Of a stretch of 64,000 nucleotides of DNA, positions 36,429 through 46,213 are shown in pieces (the first letter of the stretch is position 1; the number at the start of each line of letters is the position of its first letter). The position numbers and the translations under genes are program-made. Location of the stretch: positions 1 to 64,000 of the forward strand of contig NZ_LZRP01000004.1 in assembly GCF_001678665.1 (NCBI RefSeq), written 5' to 3'. The notes beneath the pieces are model-generated. The model saw nothing but the letters and a program-made list of their open reading frames with translations, was not told the origin of the DNA and did not search any database. This DNA is from Erythrobacter sp. QSSC1-22B. Lineage in GTDB: Bacteria; Pseudomonadota; Alphaproteobacteria; Sphingomonadales; Sphingomonadaceae.

Positions 36429-37630
36429 GCAAGAACAATCGCAACCAATTATCGCCAGCCACGAGGCTGGTCACTGGCGGGCGTAGCCCCGATCCGCATG
36501 TCGTCAGCCCGCCGGTTTATCGCGCCAGCACGCATCTCTACACGGATTGTGCCGAGCTGCGCGCGGGCACGAAGAGCAATGCCGATGGCAATTTTTTCTA
36601 CGGCCGCCGTGGCTCGCCAACGCAATGGGCGCTGGCCGAGGCTCTGACCGAGCTCGAACCGGGCGCGCATGGCACGGTGCTCTACCCCAGCGGGGTCGCA
36701 GCGATCGCCGGTGCACTGTTGGCGGTTGTGAAGCCCGGCGATGTGCTGCTGGTGGCCGACAATGCCTACGATCCCAGCCGCTCGATGGCGACAGGCCTGC
36801 TTAAACGTCTCGGGGTGGAGGCGCGATTCTTCGACCCGCTCGATCTAGACGCCTATCGCGAGGCCTTCTGTAACCGCACCCGAGCGGTGTGGCTGGAGAA
36901 CCCCGGCAGCCTCACCATGGAGGTCTGCGACATTCCCGCGCTGGCCGCCGAAGCGCGCAAACGTGATGCCGTGAGCCTGATCGACAACACCTGGGCCACT
37001 GCGCTCGGCTTTCCAGCGTTGGAGCGCGGCTGCGATATCAGTGTGCAGGCGCTGACCAAGCATGTCGGCGGCCATTCCGACTTGATGATGGGCGCGGCGA
37101 GTGCAGGCGAGCGCTGGTATCGCGCGCTGCGCCGGACCGCGCAGGATCTCGGCCATGTGGTCTCGCCCGACGATGCGGCGCTGGCGCTGCGCGGCTTGCG
37201 CACGATGAAGCTGCGGTTGGAGCGCACCACCCGCACCGCGCTTGCGCTTTCTGAGTGGCTGGCGGCGCGCGCCGAGGTCGCGCATGTACTGTGCCCCATG
37301 CGTCCGGGCGACGCTGGGCATGAGCTCTGGCAACGCGATTTCACCGGCGGCTGCGGCCTGTTCAGCTTCGTTCTGTCGGGACGCTACGACGCCGCACGCT
37401 GCCGGCTGATCGATGCGCTGGAACTGTTCGGGATCGGCTATAGCTGGGGCGGGTTTGAAAGCCTCGCCCTGCCCTTCGATGTGGAACCCGTGCGCGCGGC
37501 GATGGACTGGCCGCGGCGGGGCTGGCAGGACGGTGATCGCTACGCCATCCGCCTGTCGATCGGGCTCGAGGACCCCGAGGACCTGATCGCCGATCTCGAA
37601 CGGGCCTTCGCCGCCATGGACACCCTATGA
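36425..37630 (+). CDS. metC: Cystathionine beta-lyase
   Basis: 401 residues, a fold-type I PLP enzyme of the Cys/Met metabolism family. The PLP lysine is K212 in QALTKHVGGHSD. YGRRGSPTQWALAEAL, YPSGVAAI and DNTWAT are conserved, with the substrate-facing FSFVLSG and SWGGFESL near the end, typical of MetC. Cleaves cystathionine to homocysteine, pyruvate and ammonia, in methionine synthesis. A cystathionine gamma-lyase activity is a less likely alternative. Its stop overlaps the start of the mechanosensitive channel gene. Confidence 0.9.
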   Translation: MSKNNRNQLSPATRLVTGGRSPDPHVVSPPVYRASTHLYTDCAELRAGTKSNADGNFFYGRRGSPTQWALAEALTELEPGAHGTVLYPSGVAAIAGALLAVVKPGDVLLVADNAYDPSRSMATGLLKRLGVEARFFDPLDLDAYREAFCNRTRAVWLENPGSLTMEVCDIPALAAEARKRDAVSLIDNTWATALGFPALERGCDISVQALTKHVGGHSDLMMGAASAGERWYRALRRTAQDLGHVVSPDDAALALRGLRTMKLRLERTTRTALALSEWLAARAEVAHVLCPMRPGDAGHELWQRDFTGGCGLFSFVLSGRYDAARCRLIDALELFGIGYSWGGFESLALPFDVEPVRAAMDWPRRGWQDGDRYAIRLSIGLEDPEDLIADLERAFAAMDTL

Positions 37631-38733
37631 CCGTCACGACACTGCCGACTCCTGCCGATACCGGCGACGAAACGGAACCGGCAATTGACCAGGCTCCGGT
37701 CGACGAGGCTCCGGTCGAGCAGGCCTGGAGCCTCGCCGACCCGGCCCCTGCAGCGGACAGCGTCGCCGCGTCGGAAGACATCCGCGAGCGGGTTTCGGCG
37801 CAGAGCGAGATCGCCGGCGATTTCCTCAACACGCTCGATGCTCTGGCGATCAGCGTGGGCGACTTCCGCCTGTCGGTCTGGGATGTGCTCGTGGTGCTCG
37901 CGATCCTCGCCTTCGTTCTTACGGTGGCATGGCTCACAACCAGATCCCTGAACTGGCTCCTGCGCCGTTTCACCGGCTTCGACGATACGCAGCAGCTGCT
38001 CGGGCGCAAAATCCTCACCATCGTCGTCTGGGGGATGGCGTTCTTCATCGGCATCGACCTCCTGGGTGTCGACCTCACCGCGCTGGCGGTCTTCTCGGGC
38101 GCTTTCGGTCTCGCCATCGGCTTCGGCCTGCAGAAGACCTTCGGCAATCTGATCGCCGGGATCATCCTGCTGATGGACAAGTCGATCAAGCCGGGTGACG
38201 TGATTGCGGTAGCGGATATGACGGGCAAGGAGACCTTCGGCCAGATTCGCAAGATCGGCGTCCGCGCGGTCTCGGTCACCACCCGCGACCAGCGCGAGTA
38301 TCTGATCCCGAACGAGAACCTGATGATCAATCAGGTCGAGAACTGGTCCTACTCGTCCAAGAACGTCCGCATGCAGATCCCGGTCGGGGTCAGCTATGGC
38401 GCCGATATGAAGAAGGCCGAAGAGCTGATGCTCGAGGCGGCGAAGGATGCGCCCCGCGTGCTGAAGACGCCGCCGCCCACCGTGTGGATGAGCGAATATG
38501 GCGACTCCTCGGTCAATTTCGTCATCCATACCTGGATCCAGGACCCGGAAGAAGGCGTCGGCAACGTGCGCTCCGCGGTCCTCAAGCGGCTGTGGTGGCT
38601 GTTCAAGGAGCACGATATCGAGATCCCGTTCCCGCAGCGCGACATCAATTTGCGCGACAGCGAGCAGTTCGAACGCCTGATCGAGGCGCTGGCCCAACGC
38701 CAGGCGGCAGATGGCACGAGCGGCAAAGGCTAG
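37627..38733 (+). CDS. MscS-family mechanosensitive ion channel
   Basis: 368 residues. An acidic N-terminal segment of about 60 residues precedes about four membrane helices (from residue 80 on), then the pore-lining TM3 with its Gly/Ala pattern (FSGAFGLAIGFGLQKTFGNLIAG) and the cytoplasmic beta domain with DKSIKPGDVI and WSYSSKNVRM. Opens under membrane tension to release solutes during osmotic downshock. Joined to sseA-metC by a 4-bp overlap, although the functions look unrelated. Confidence 0.9.
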   Translation: MTVTTLPTPADTGDETEPAIDQAPVDEAPVEQAWSLADPAPAADSVAASEDIRERVSAQSEIAGDFLNTLDALAISVGDFRLSVWDVLVVLAILAFVLTVAWLTTRSLNWLLRRFTGFDDTQQLLGRKILTIVVWGMAFFIGIDLLGVDLTALAVFSGAFGLAIGFGLQKTFGNLIAGIILLMDKSIKPGDVIAVADMTGKETFGQIRKIGVRAVSVTTRDQREYLIPNENLMINQVENWSYSSKNVRMQIPVGVSYGADMKKAEELMLEAAKDAPRVLKTPPPTVWMSEYGDSSVNFVIHTWIQDPEEGVGNVRSAVLKRLWWLFKEHDIEIPFPQRDINLRDSEQFERLIEALAQRQAADGTSGKG

Positions 38734-38770
38734 CTTCGCGGGCGGCTAGCCCACATTTCAAAAGCAGAAC

Positions 38771-38784
38771 TGTGCAGACGCACA
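38771..38784 (+). promoter_or_regulatory. Candidate operator upstream of the cys operon
   Basis: TGTGCAGACGCACA, a perfect 5-bp inverted repeat with a 4-bp spacer, 47 bp before the cobA start in the only sizeable gap before the sulfate-reduction operon (38734-38830). No promoter boxes can be set with confidence. Confidence 0.35.
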
Positions 38785-38830
38785 AGCATTCTGATTGGCG
38801 CCGAAGCCACCGCAGAGGCATTTTCCCCAC

Positions 38831-39589
38831 ATGCGAGAAACAGGCATCATCCATCTTGTGGGCGCCGGGCCCGGCGATCCAGACCTGCTGACGCTGCGCG
38901 CGGCGCGGCTGATCGCGCGCGCCGATGTGATCGTCCACGATGGCCTGGTCTCCGACGAGATTCTCGACTTTGCCCGCCCCGATGCCGAACGCATCTCGGT
39001 TGCCAAGCGCCGGGCGCATCACAGCATGGCGCAGGACGAAATCAACGCGCTGCTGGTCCGCGAAGCGCGCGCCGGACGGATGGTGGTGCGGCTCAAGGGC
39101 GGCGATCCACTGGTGTTCGGACGCGGCGGCGAAGAAGCCGAAGCCGCGCGCGCCGCCGGGGTTGCGGTCGAGATCGTCCCCGGGATCAGCGCCGCCAATG
39201 GTGCCGCCGCCGCCGCCCAGATCGCGCTCACCCATCGCGACGCATCGAGCGCGGTCAGCTTCGTCGCCGGCCAGTGCAAGGGGCTCGCCGAACAGGACTG
39301 GGCCGGACTCGCGGGCAAGGGCCGCACGCTGGTGATCTACATGGGCGTCAAGACCGCGCCGCAGATCGCCGAGAAGCTGATGGCCGATGGCCTCGCCCCC
39401 GATATGCCAATCGCCATTATCGAAAACGCCACCCGTTCTGCCATGCGCGTGCTCCGTGGCCCCCTCGCCGCGCTCCCCGATCTGGTCGAGCGCGAGCGCG
39501 TCGTCAGCCCGGCGCTGATCGTCATCGGCGAAGTGACCGCGCGCGAGGATGCAACGCTGGCGAACCTTGTACAGGAAACCGCGCAATGA
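38831..39589 (+). CDS. cobA: Uroporphyrinogen-III C-methyltransferase
   Basis: 252 residues. Adds two methyl groups to uroporphyrinogen III to give precorrin-2, the precursor of siroheme for the sulfite reductase encoded two genes later. Motifs: HLVGAGPGDPDLLTLRA at the N-terminus, VRLKGGDPLVFGRGGEE, and VPGISAANGAAA. It lacks the CysG N-terminal oxidase/chelatase, so siroheme completion relies on another gene. The ATG at 38831 was chosen over an in-frame one at 38795. First gene of a five-gene overlapping operon. Confidence 0.93.
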   Translation: MRETGIIHLVGAGPGDPDLLTLRAARLIARADVIVHDGLVSDEILDFARPDAERISVAKRRAHHSMAQDEINALLVREARAGRMVVRLKGGDPLVFGRGGEEAEAARAAGVAVEIVPGISAANGAAAAAQIALTHRDASSAVSFVAGQCKGLAEQDWAGLAGKGRTLVIYMGVKTAPQIAEKLMADGLAPDMPIAIIENATRSAMRVLRGPLAALPDLVERERVVSPALIVIGEVTAREDATLANLVQETAQ

Positions 39590-39882
39590 GAATTCTGACC
39601 GGCAACGACCTCAAGACCGGAGCAGTCACCTGGTGGACCGGCAGCGACTGGTCGCTGCGCGTGGAGGATGCCGTCGATGTCACCGGCAACGAGGACGAGA
39701 TCGCCTTGCGCGAAGAAGCGGCCCGCCGCGTCAACGTCCCCTATGCGATCGACGCCGAACTCGACGCGGGCAGCGCCCGCCCGGCGCATATCAAGGACCG
39801 GGTCCGCGCACTCGGCCCGACCGTGCGCCTCGACCTCTCTCTCAAGCCAACCGATCCCGATATCGGCAAGTGGGTGATCTGA
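39586..39882 (+). CDS. DUF2849 domain protein of the cys operon
   Basis: 98 residues, of the DUF2849 family, which is regularly found beside cysI and cobA in alphaproteobacteria. The N-terminus reads MRILTGNDLKTG and carries WWTGSDWSLRVEDA. No signal peptide or membrane helix. It overlaps cobA (ATGA) and cysI (TGATG), so it is made together with them. A role in sulfite reduction, such as assembly or electron supply, is inferred from context only. Confidence 0.85.
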   Translation: MRILTGNDLKTGAVTWWTGSDWSLRVEDAVDVTGNEDEIALREEAARRVNVPYAIDAELDAGSARPAHIKDRVRALGPTVRLDLSLKPTDPDIGKWVI

Positions 39883-41543
39883 TGTACCGCTACGATAGTT
39901 ACGACCAGGCAATGGTCGACGCCCGGGTCGAGGAATTCCGCGACCAGTGCCGCCGTCGCCTCGAGGGCAAGCTCACCGAGGACCAGTTCAAGCCGCTGCG
40001 GCTGATGAACGGGCTCTATCTCCAGCTCCACGCCTATATGCTCCGCGTCGCGGTGCCTTATGGCACGCTCGGCGGCGATCAGATGCGCGCGCTCGCCGAT
40101 ATCGCGGAGAAATACGACCGCGGATACGGCCATTTCACCACCCGGCAGAACATCCAGTACAATTGGATCAAGCTGGAAGATGCGGGCGACATCCTTGCCG
40201 ATCTCGCCAGCGTCGAGATGCACGCCATCCAGACCAGCGGCAATTGCATCCGCAACATCAGTTCCGACCATTTCGCCGGAGCCGCCGCCGATGAATTGGT
40301 CGATCCGCGACCCTATGCCGAACTCCTGCGGCAGTGGTCGAGCTTCCACCCCGAGTTTGCCTATCTGCCGCGCAAGTTCAAGATCGCGGTGATCGCGTCG
40401 ACGACAGATCGCGCGGCGATGAAGCTGCACGATATCGGCATCCGCATCGTCGAGCGCGATGGCGAGCAGGGCGGCGAGCTGGGCGCGCAATTCTATGTCG
40501 GCGGCGGGATGGGCCGCACGCCGATGATCGCGCCCTGCATCAACGAGTTCGTGCCGCTCGACCGGCTGATCACCTATGCCGAGGCCTGCCTCAGGGTCTA
40601 CAACCGCCACGGCCGCCGCGACAACAAGTACAAGGCGCGGATCAAGATCCTCGTCCACGAACTCGGCGCGGAGGAATACACCCGTCAGGTCGATGCTGAA
40701 TACGCGCATATGCTCGACCAGGGCGTCGAACCGCCGTTCGCCGAGCTGGAGCGGATCCGCACCTTCTTCGCCGATCCCGAGTTCCGCGCAGCCGACGAAG
40801 CTTCGGCTTCCAATGAGCCTGCAAAGACCGCGTCCGAGCCTGCATTCCAGCGCTGGGTGCGGCGCAACACCAACCCGCACAAGGCGCCTGGCTACGTCTC
40901 CGCGGTGATCAGCCTCAAGCCGGTGGGCGGCATTCCGGGCGATGCTACTGCCGAACAGATGCGGCTGATGGCCGATCTCGCCGAGCGTTACGGTTTCGAC
41001 GAATTGCGGGTCATGCACACCCAGAACATCGTCCTGCCGCATGTCCACCAGTCCGATCTGCCCGCGGTTTGGCGCGCGCTCGACGGGGCCGGGCTCTCGA
41101 CCCCCAATCTCGACCAGATCGGCGACATCATCGCCTGCCCGGGGCTCGACTATTGCAGCCTCGCCAACGCCCGCTCGATCCCGGTGGCGCAGAAGATTTC
41201 CGAGCGGTTCGAGGCGAGCGGCAAGGGTGAGGCGCTGGGCGAGCTGAAGCTCAAGATCTCGGGCTGCATCAACGCCTGCGGCCATCACCACGCGGGCCAT
41301 ATCGGCATCCTTGGGGTCGATCGCAAAGGCGTCGAGAACTACCAGCTCTCGCTCGGCGGCAGCGAGGCGGAAGACACCGCGCTCGCCAAGATCACCGGCC
41401 CGGGTTTCTCCGAAGAAGGGATCGTCGACGCGGTCGAAACCGCCGCCGATGTCTACTTACGCGAACGCACCGAAGGCGAACGCTTCCTCGATACCTACCG
41501 CCGCATCGGCATGACCCCGTTCAAGGAGGCGCTTTATGGCTGA
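39882..41543 (+). CDS. cysI: Sulfite/nitrite reductase hemoprotein (siroheme, 4Fe-4S)
   Basis: 553 residues. Two ferredoxin-like repeats plus siroheme/iron-sulfur halves. The cluster ligands are C419 and C425 (ACPGLDYCSLA) and C462 and C466 (GCINACGHHH); the siroheme-binding HFTTRQNIQ segment is near residue 85. Reduces sulfite to sulfide with six electrons; nitrite can be an alternative substrate, but the neighbouring cysH supports sulfite. Its 3' end overlaps the DUF934 gene by 8 bp. No flavoprotein cysJ is present, so electrons probably come from ferredoxin. Confidence 0.92.
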   Translation: MYRYDSYDQAMVDARVEEFRDQCRRRLEGKLTEDQFKPLRLMNGLYLQLHAYMLRVAVPYGTLGGDQMRALADIAEKYDRGYGHFTTRQNIQYNWIKLEDAGDILADLASVEMHAIQTSGNCIRNISSDHFAGAAADELVDPRPYAELLRQWSSFHPEFAYLPRKFKIAVIASTTDRAAMKLHDIGIRIVERDGEQGGELGAQFYVGGGMGRTPMIAPCINEFVPLDRLITYAEACLRVYNRHGRRDNKYKARIKILVHELGAEEYTRQVDAEYAHMLDQGVEPPFAELERIRTFFADPEFRAADEASASNEPAKTASEPAFQRWVRRNTNPHKAPGYVSAVISLKPVGGIPGDATAEQMRLMADLAERYGFDELRVMHTQNIVLPHVHQSDLPAVWRALDGAGLSTPNLDQIGDIIACPGLDYCSLANARSIPVAQKISERFEASGKGEALGELKLKISGCINACGHHHAGHIGILGVDRKGVENYQLSLGGSEAEDTALAKITGPGFSEEGIVDAVETAADVYLRERTEGERFLDTYRRIGMTPFKEALYG

Positions 41544-42015
41544 TCCGGTTACTCACAGCGATGGCCCCCAGAGCGATGGCCAGGGCCACAACAGCGGCCT
41601 GCTGCGCTACCGCGACGACAAGGCGGCCAGTCACGCGGCAGTGACCGTCGATGCCTTCGTCGATCAGGACGATGCGCTCGCGGTGCGGATCGAACCGGGC
41701 GACGAAGCGCGCGAGCTGATCCCGCATCTCGCCCGCGTAAAGCTGGTCGAGGTCAATTTCCCCGCTTTCGGCGACGGGCGCGGCTATTCCGCCGCCCGGA
41801 TCCTGCGCGAGGCGGGTTACGATGGCGAATTGCGCGCCGTGGGCGATGTGCTGGTCGATCAGCTCGCCTATATGCGCCGCTGCGGCTTCGATTCCTTCGA
41901 TCCCGACGCCCCGCTCGATGCAGGCGATGTCGAGGCGGCGCTGGCGCGCTGGCCCGATGTCTACCAGTCCGCCGCAGACGATCGCACCCCGATCTGGACC
42001 AAGCGTCACGCATGA
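41536..42015 (+). CDS. DUF934 domain protein of the cys operon
   Basis: 159 residues, DUF934 family, found almost always next to cysI/cysH in alpha- and betaproteobacteria. Segments KLVEVNFPAFGDGRGYSAARIL and RAVGDVLVDQL are the conserved parts. No cofactor motif is visible. It overlaps cysI by 8 bp and cysH by 4 bp. Probably an accessory factor of sulfate assimilation, inferred from the constant linkage. Confidence 0.88.
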   Translation: MADPVTHSDGPQSDGQGHNSGLLRYRDDKAASHAAVTVDAFVDQDDALAVRIEPGDEARELIPHLARVKLVEVNFPAFGDGRGYSAARILREAGYDGELRAVGDVLVDQLAYMRRCGFDSFDPDAPLDAGDVEAALARWPDVYQSAADDRTPIWTKRHA

Positions 42016-42770
42016 ACGAGCTCCGCGCCATAGACCGGCTCGACACGCGGCCGCGCTTTTCGGAGCACGACGCGATCCGCCTCAACCGCATGTTCCGCGG
42101 CAGCGACACGCAGGAGATGCTGCGCGCGGTGATCGACGACGATTTGATCGGCGATCTCGCGACCGTCTCCAGCTTCGGCGCGGAAAGCGCGGTGCTGCTG
42201 CACCTGCTGTCGCAGATCGATCCGGGCATTCCGGTGCTGTTCCTCGAAACCGGCAAGCACTTTCCCGAAACGCTCGCCTATCGCGATGCGCTGGTCGAAC
42301 GACTTGGGCTGACCAATCTGGTCAACCTGTACCCCGATCTGGACGAACTAGCGGCCAAGGACGATACTGGCCTGCGCTGGTCGTTCGACCCCGATGGCTG
42401 TTGCGAGATCCGCAAGGTGCGGCCACTTGCCACAGCTCTGGCGGGCTATGATGCCACCTTCACCGGACGCAAGGCGTTCCAGTCCTCGACCCGCGCCCAA
42501 CTGCCGCGGTTCGAAATCGATACCTCCGATGTGCAGGGGCGGCTCAAGATCAACCCGCTGATCGACTGGGATGCCGACCGGATCGCCAACTGGTTTGCCG
42601 AACACGAGCTGCCGCGCCACCCGCTGGTCGAGCGTGGCTATCCGTCGATCGGCTGCTCGCCCTGCACCGGCAAGGTCGCTCCGGGCGAAGACCCGCGCTC
42701 GGGCCGCTGGAAGGGTTGGGACAAGGTCGAGTGCGGCATCCACCAGCCTGGCGAGGAACCATTCCTCTGA
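42012..42770 (+). CDS. cysH: Phosphoadenylyl/adenylyl-sulfate reductase, 4Fe-4S type
   Basis: 252 residues. Reduces APS or PAPS to sulfite using thioredoxin. The catalytic Cys is C241 in the C-terminal KVECGIH. A second set, C130-C131 and C215-x-x-C218 (CSPC), is the ligand pattern for the [4Fe-4S] cluster of APS-specific reductases, so adenylyl sulfate is the likely substrate even though the gene is usually labelled cysH. Last gene of the operon; convergent with the SDR gene. Confidence 0.92.
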   Translation: MNELRAIDRLDTRPRFSEHDAIRLNRMFRGSDTQEMLRAVIDDDLIGDLATVSSFGAESAVLLHLLSQIDPGIPVLFLETGKHFPETLAYRDALVERLGLTNLVNLYPDLDELAAKDDTGLRWSFDPDGCCEIRKVRPLATALAGYDATFTGRKAFQSSTRAQLPRFEIDTSDVQGRLKINPLIDWDADRIANWFAEHELPRHPLVERGYPSIGCSPCTGKVAPGEDPRSGRWKGWDKVECGIHQPGEEPFL

Positions 42771-42774
42771 CGCT

Positions 42775-43686
42775 CTAGAGCCAACCCTCGCGGCGATACC
42801 ATTCCGCGGTCTGGCGCAATCCGGCCTCACCGTCGATGGACGGCCTCCAGACCGCCTCGGGGACATTCTTCGACGAACGCGCGACCCAGTTGGGATGGAC
42901 CATGTAACCCACGCGGTCTGCCGTCAGCCGCGCCCTGCTGCCGCGGATCAACCGGTCCGCCCGCGCCGCCAGGTCGAGCAATGGTCTGGGCAGATTCGGC
43001 GCCCAAACCCTGCGCCCGATCGCGCCGCCGATCGCCTTTGCCAGCTCCGCGTGGCTCCACCCGCCCTCGCGCCCGTCGTCGGGTTCGAAAACCCGATTGC
43101 GGACCAGCGCCAGCGGGGCATCGACCAGCGCCAGCAGCAGCCGCGCGAGATCGGCGACATGGATGATCGAACTGGCCCCGCGCGGCGGCAAGGGCACGAA
43201 TCCGAACCGGGCGCTGCGAAACATCTCGAGATAATCGACATCGCGCGGTCCGTAGACGCCCGGCGGGCGCACGATGGTCCAGTCCAGCCCGCTGCCCTCG
43301 ACGATCGCCTCGGCTTCCGCCTTCGAGGCGCCATAGGCGGACAGGCAGGGCTCCCGAGCGGCGAGAGAGGATACGAAAACCAGCCGCTTCGCCCTGGCCG
43401 CCTTCATCGCGTCGATCAGCCGCGCCGTTCCATCGACATTGGCTGGCCCAAACGCGCTCGGGTCGGTGGAATTCGTCAGGCCAGCGATATGGACGACCGC
43501 GTCCGCTCCCGCGACCAGCTTTGCCAGCGCGGTCTCATCGGCAAGATCGCCCGCGATCCACTCGACCCCCTCGCGTGGTGCCTGCGGCTGGCGGGCCAGC
43601 GCGCGCAAGCTCGCCGAGCCGCACTCGGCCGCATCGAGCAGCGCCCGCCCGACGAAACCGGTCGCGCCGGTCACCGCGAGAGTCAC
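42775..43686 (-). CDS. NAD(P)-dependent epimerase/dehydratase, NDUFA9-like atypical SDR
   Basis: 303 residues. A Rossmann fold with the glycine motif VTGATGFVG at residues 4-12, VVHIAGLTN, the YGASKAEAE active-site segment and VRPPGVYGPRD. Atypical short-chain dehydrogenase related to sugar-nucleotide epimerases and to the complex I NDUFA9 group; substrate unknown. The start is a GTG at 43686 overlapping the proB stop (GTGA). The open frame beyond it has no family similarity. Downstream end of obgE-proB-SDR. Confidence 0.85.
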   Translation of the reverse strand: MTLAVTGATGFVGRALLDAAECGSASLRALARQPQAPREGVEWIAGDLADETALAKLVAGADAVVHIAGLTNSTDPSAFGPANVDGTARLIDAMKAARAKRLVFVSSLAAREPCLSAYGASKAEAEAIVEGSGLDWTIVRPPGVYGPRDVDYLEMFRSARFGFVPLPPRGASSIIHVADLARLLLALVDAPLALVRNRVFEPDDGREGGWSHAELAKAIGGAIGRRVWAPNLPRPLLDLAARADRLIRGSRARLTADRVGYMVHPNWVARSSKNVPEAVWRPSIDGEAGLRQTAEWYRREGWL

Positions 43687-44801
43687 GCCCGCACCATGTG
43701 ATCGCGATGGACAACCGCGGCGCGCGGCGCATAGCCCAGCTGTTCCGCCTGCTCGGCTTCGCGCAAGCCCATGATCGCGCGGCATTCGTCGCTGGCGTAT
43801 TCGACCAGCCCCTGGCCCAGACGCTCGCCCTTAGGCCCGTGGATGGCCACCAGATCGCCGCGTACGAACTCGCCCTCGACATCGCTCAAGCCGGCGGCAA
43901 GCAGGCTTGCACCCTCGCCCATTGCCGCAACGCAGCCCTCGTCGACGCTGAGCACCCCGGCAATCGCCAGCCTCCCACCCAGCCAGGCCTTGCGCGCACC
44001 CTCGTCGCGCTGGGGCAGAAACAGCGTTCCGCGCCCCGCCTCCAGCGCCTTGCCGAGCGGCGCATGACCCGTGCCGTTGATGATCGCCAGCGCGATCCCG
44101 GCGCGCTCGGCGATCCGCGCCGCCTCGATCTTGGCGACCATGCCGCCGCGCCCCAGTCCCGATCCCGAGACGTCGGAAGCCATTGCTACGATCGCGGGCG
44201 TTACGCCATCGACCCGCTCGATCATCTCGGCCCCTGCTTCGCGCGGATGACGGTCGTAGAGCCCGTCGACATCGGAGAGCAGCACGACTGCATCCGCGCG
44301 CGCGGCCTGCGCCACCCGCGCCGCCAGCCGGTCGTTGTCGCCAAAACGGATTTCCTCGGTGGCAACGCTGTCATTTTCGTTGATCACCGGGACCGCGCCC
44401 TGCTCGATCAGCCGGGCGAGCGTGGCCGAGGCATTGAGATAGCGGCGCCTGTCCTCAAGATCGCCCAGTGTCACCAGCAATTGCGCGGCGATGATGCCAT
44501 GCCGGTCGAGCGCCTCGGACCACAGCCGCGCCAGTTCGACCTGCCCGACCGAAGCCGCGGCCTGCGCATCTGCAAGGCTGCCGCGCCCGCCCTTTGCAAG
44601 CCCCAGCCGCGCCGCGCCCAACGCGATCGCGCCCGAACTGACGACGATGATTTCGGTGTGTTCGCGCAGCGCCGCCAGTTCGCCGACCAGCGAGCCCAGC
44701 CATTCAGCGCGCGGCCTGCCGTCCTCGATCAACAGCGCCGAGCCGATCTTGACGACCAGCCGCCGCGCGCGGCGCAGGTCCGAAAGGTTGGCGATCTCCA
44801 T
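43683..44801 (-). CDS. proB: Glutamate 5-kinase
   Basis: 372 residues. First enzyme of proline synthesis, phosphorylating glutamate with ATP. The amino-acid kinase domain has VVKIGSALL at the N-terminus, VVSSGAIALG, and VINENDSVA, followed by SDVDGLY. A C-terminal PUA domain (about 270-365) is present, as in the long ProB form. Lies 25 bp after obgE on the minus strand and overlaps the SDR gene. Confidence 0.94.
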   Translation of the reverse strand: MEIANLSDLRRARRLVVKIGSALLIEDGRPRAEWLGSLVGELAALREHTEIIVVSSGAIALGAARLGLAKGGRGSLADAQAAASVGQVELARLWSEALDRHGIIAAQLLVTLGDLEDRRRYLNASATLARLIEQGAVPVINENDSVATEEIRFGDNDRLAARVAQAARADAVVLLSDVDGLYDRHPREAGAEMIERVDGVTPAIVAMASDVSGSGLGRGGMVAKIEAARIAERAGIALAIINGTGHAPLGKALEAGRGTLFLPQRDEGARKAWLGGRLAIAGVLSVDEGCVAAMGEGASLLAAGLSDVEGEFVRGDLVAIHGPKGERLGQGLVEYASDECRAIMGLREAEQAEQLGYAPRAAVVHRDHMVRA

Positions 44802-44826
44802 CGGCGGCAGACCTAGCGCAGACCCG

Positions 44827-45914
<1,088 letters not shown>

Positions 45915-46032
45915 CTAGAACGGACCCAGAAGGACCGCAAGGGCGAGCGGGCGCCCGCAAATCGTAGACAATGCGGAAGCCGCAGCTTGTGCGGGACGAA
46001 AACGACTGTGTTTCCGGGTGAAATCAGGGACC

Positions 46033-46108
<76 letters not shown>

Positions 46109-46213
46109 GTTCCAGGTCGCTCGCTCCCGCGTCTGAACGGTGGCGTCCGGACGGGAACGAGCGCGCGGCTTAGCGAATGCGCGCGTCGCTGCAAAGCCTT
46201 AAACGCGGGATCG

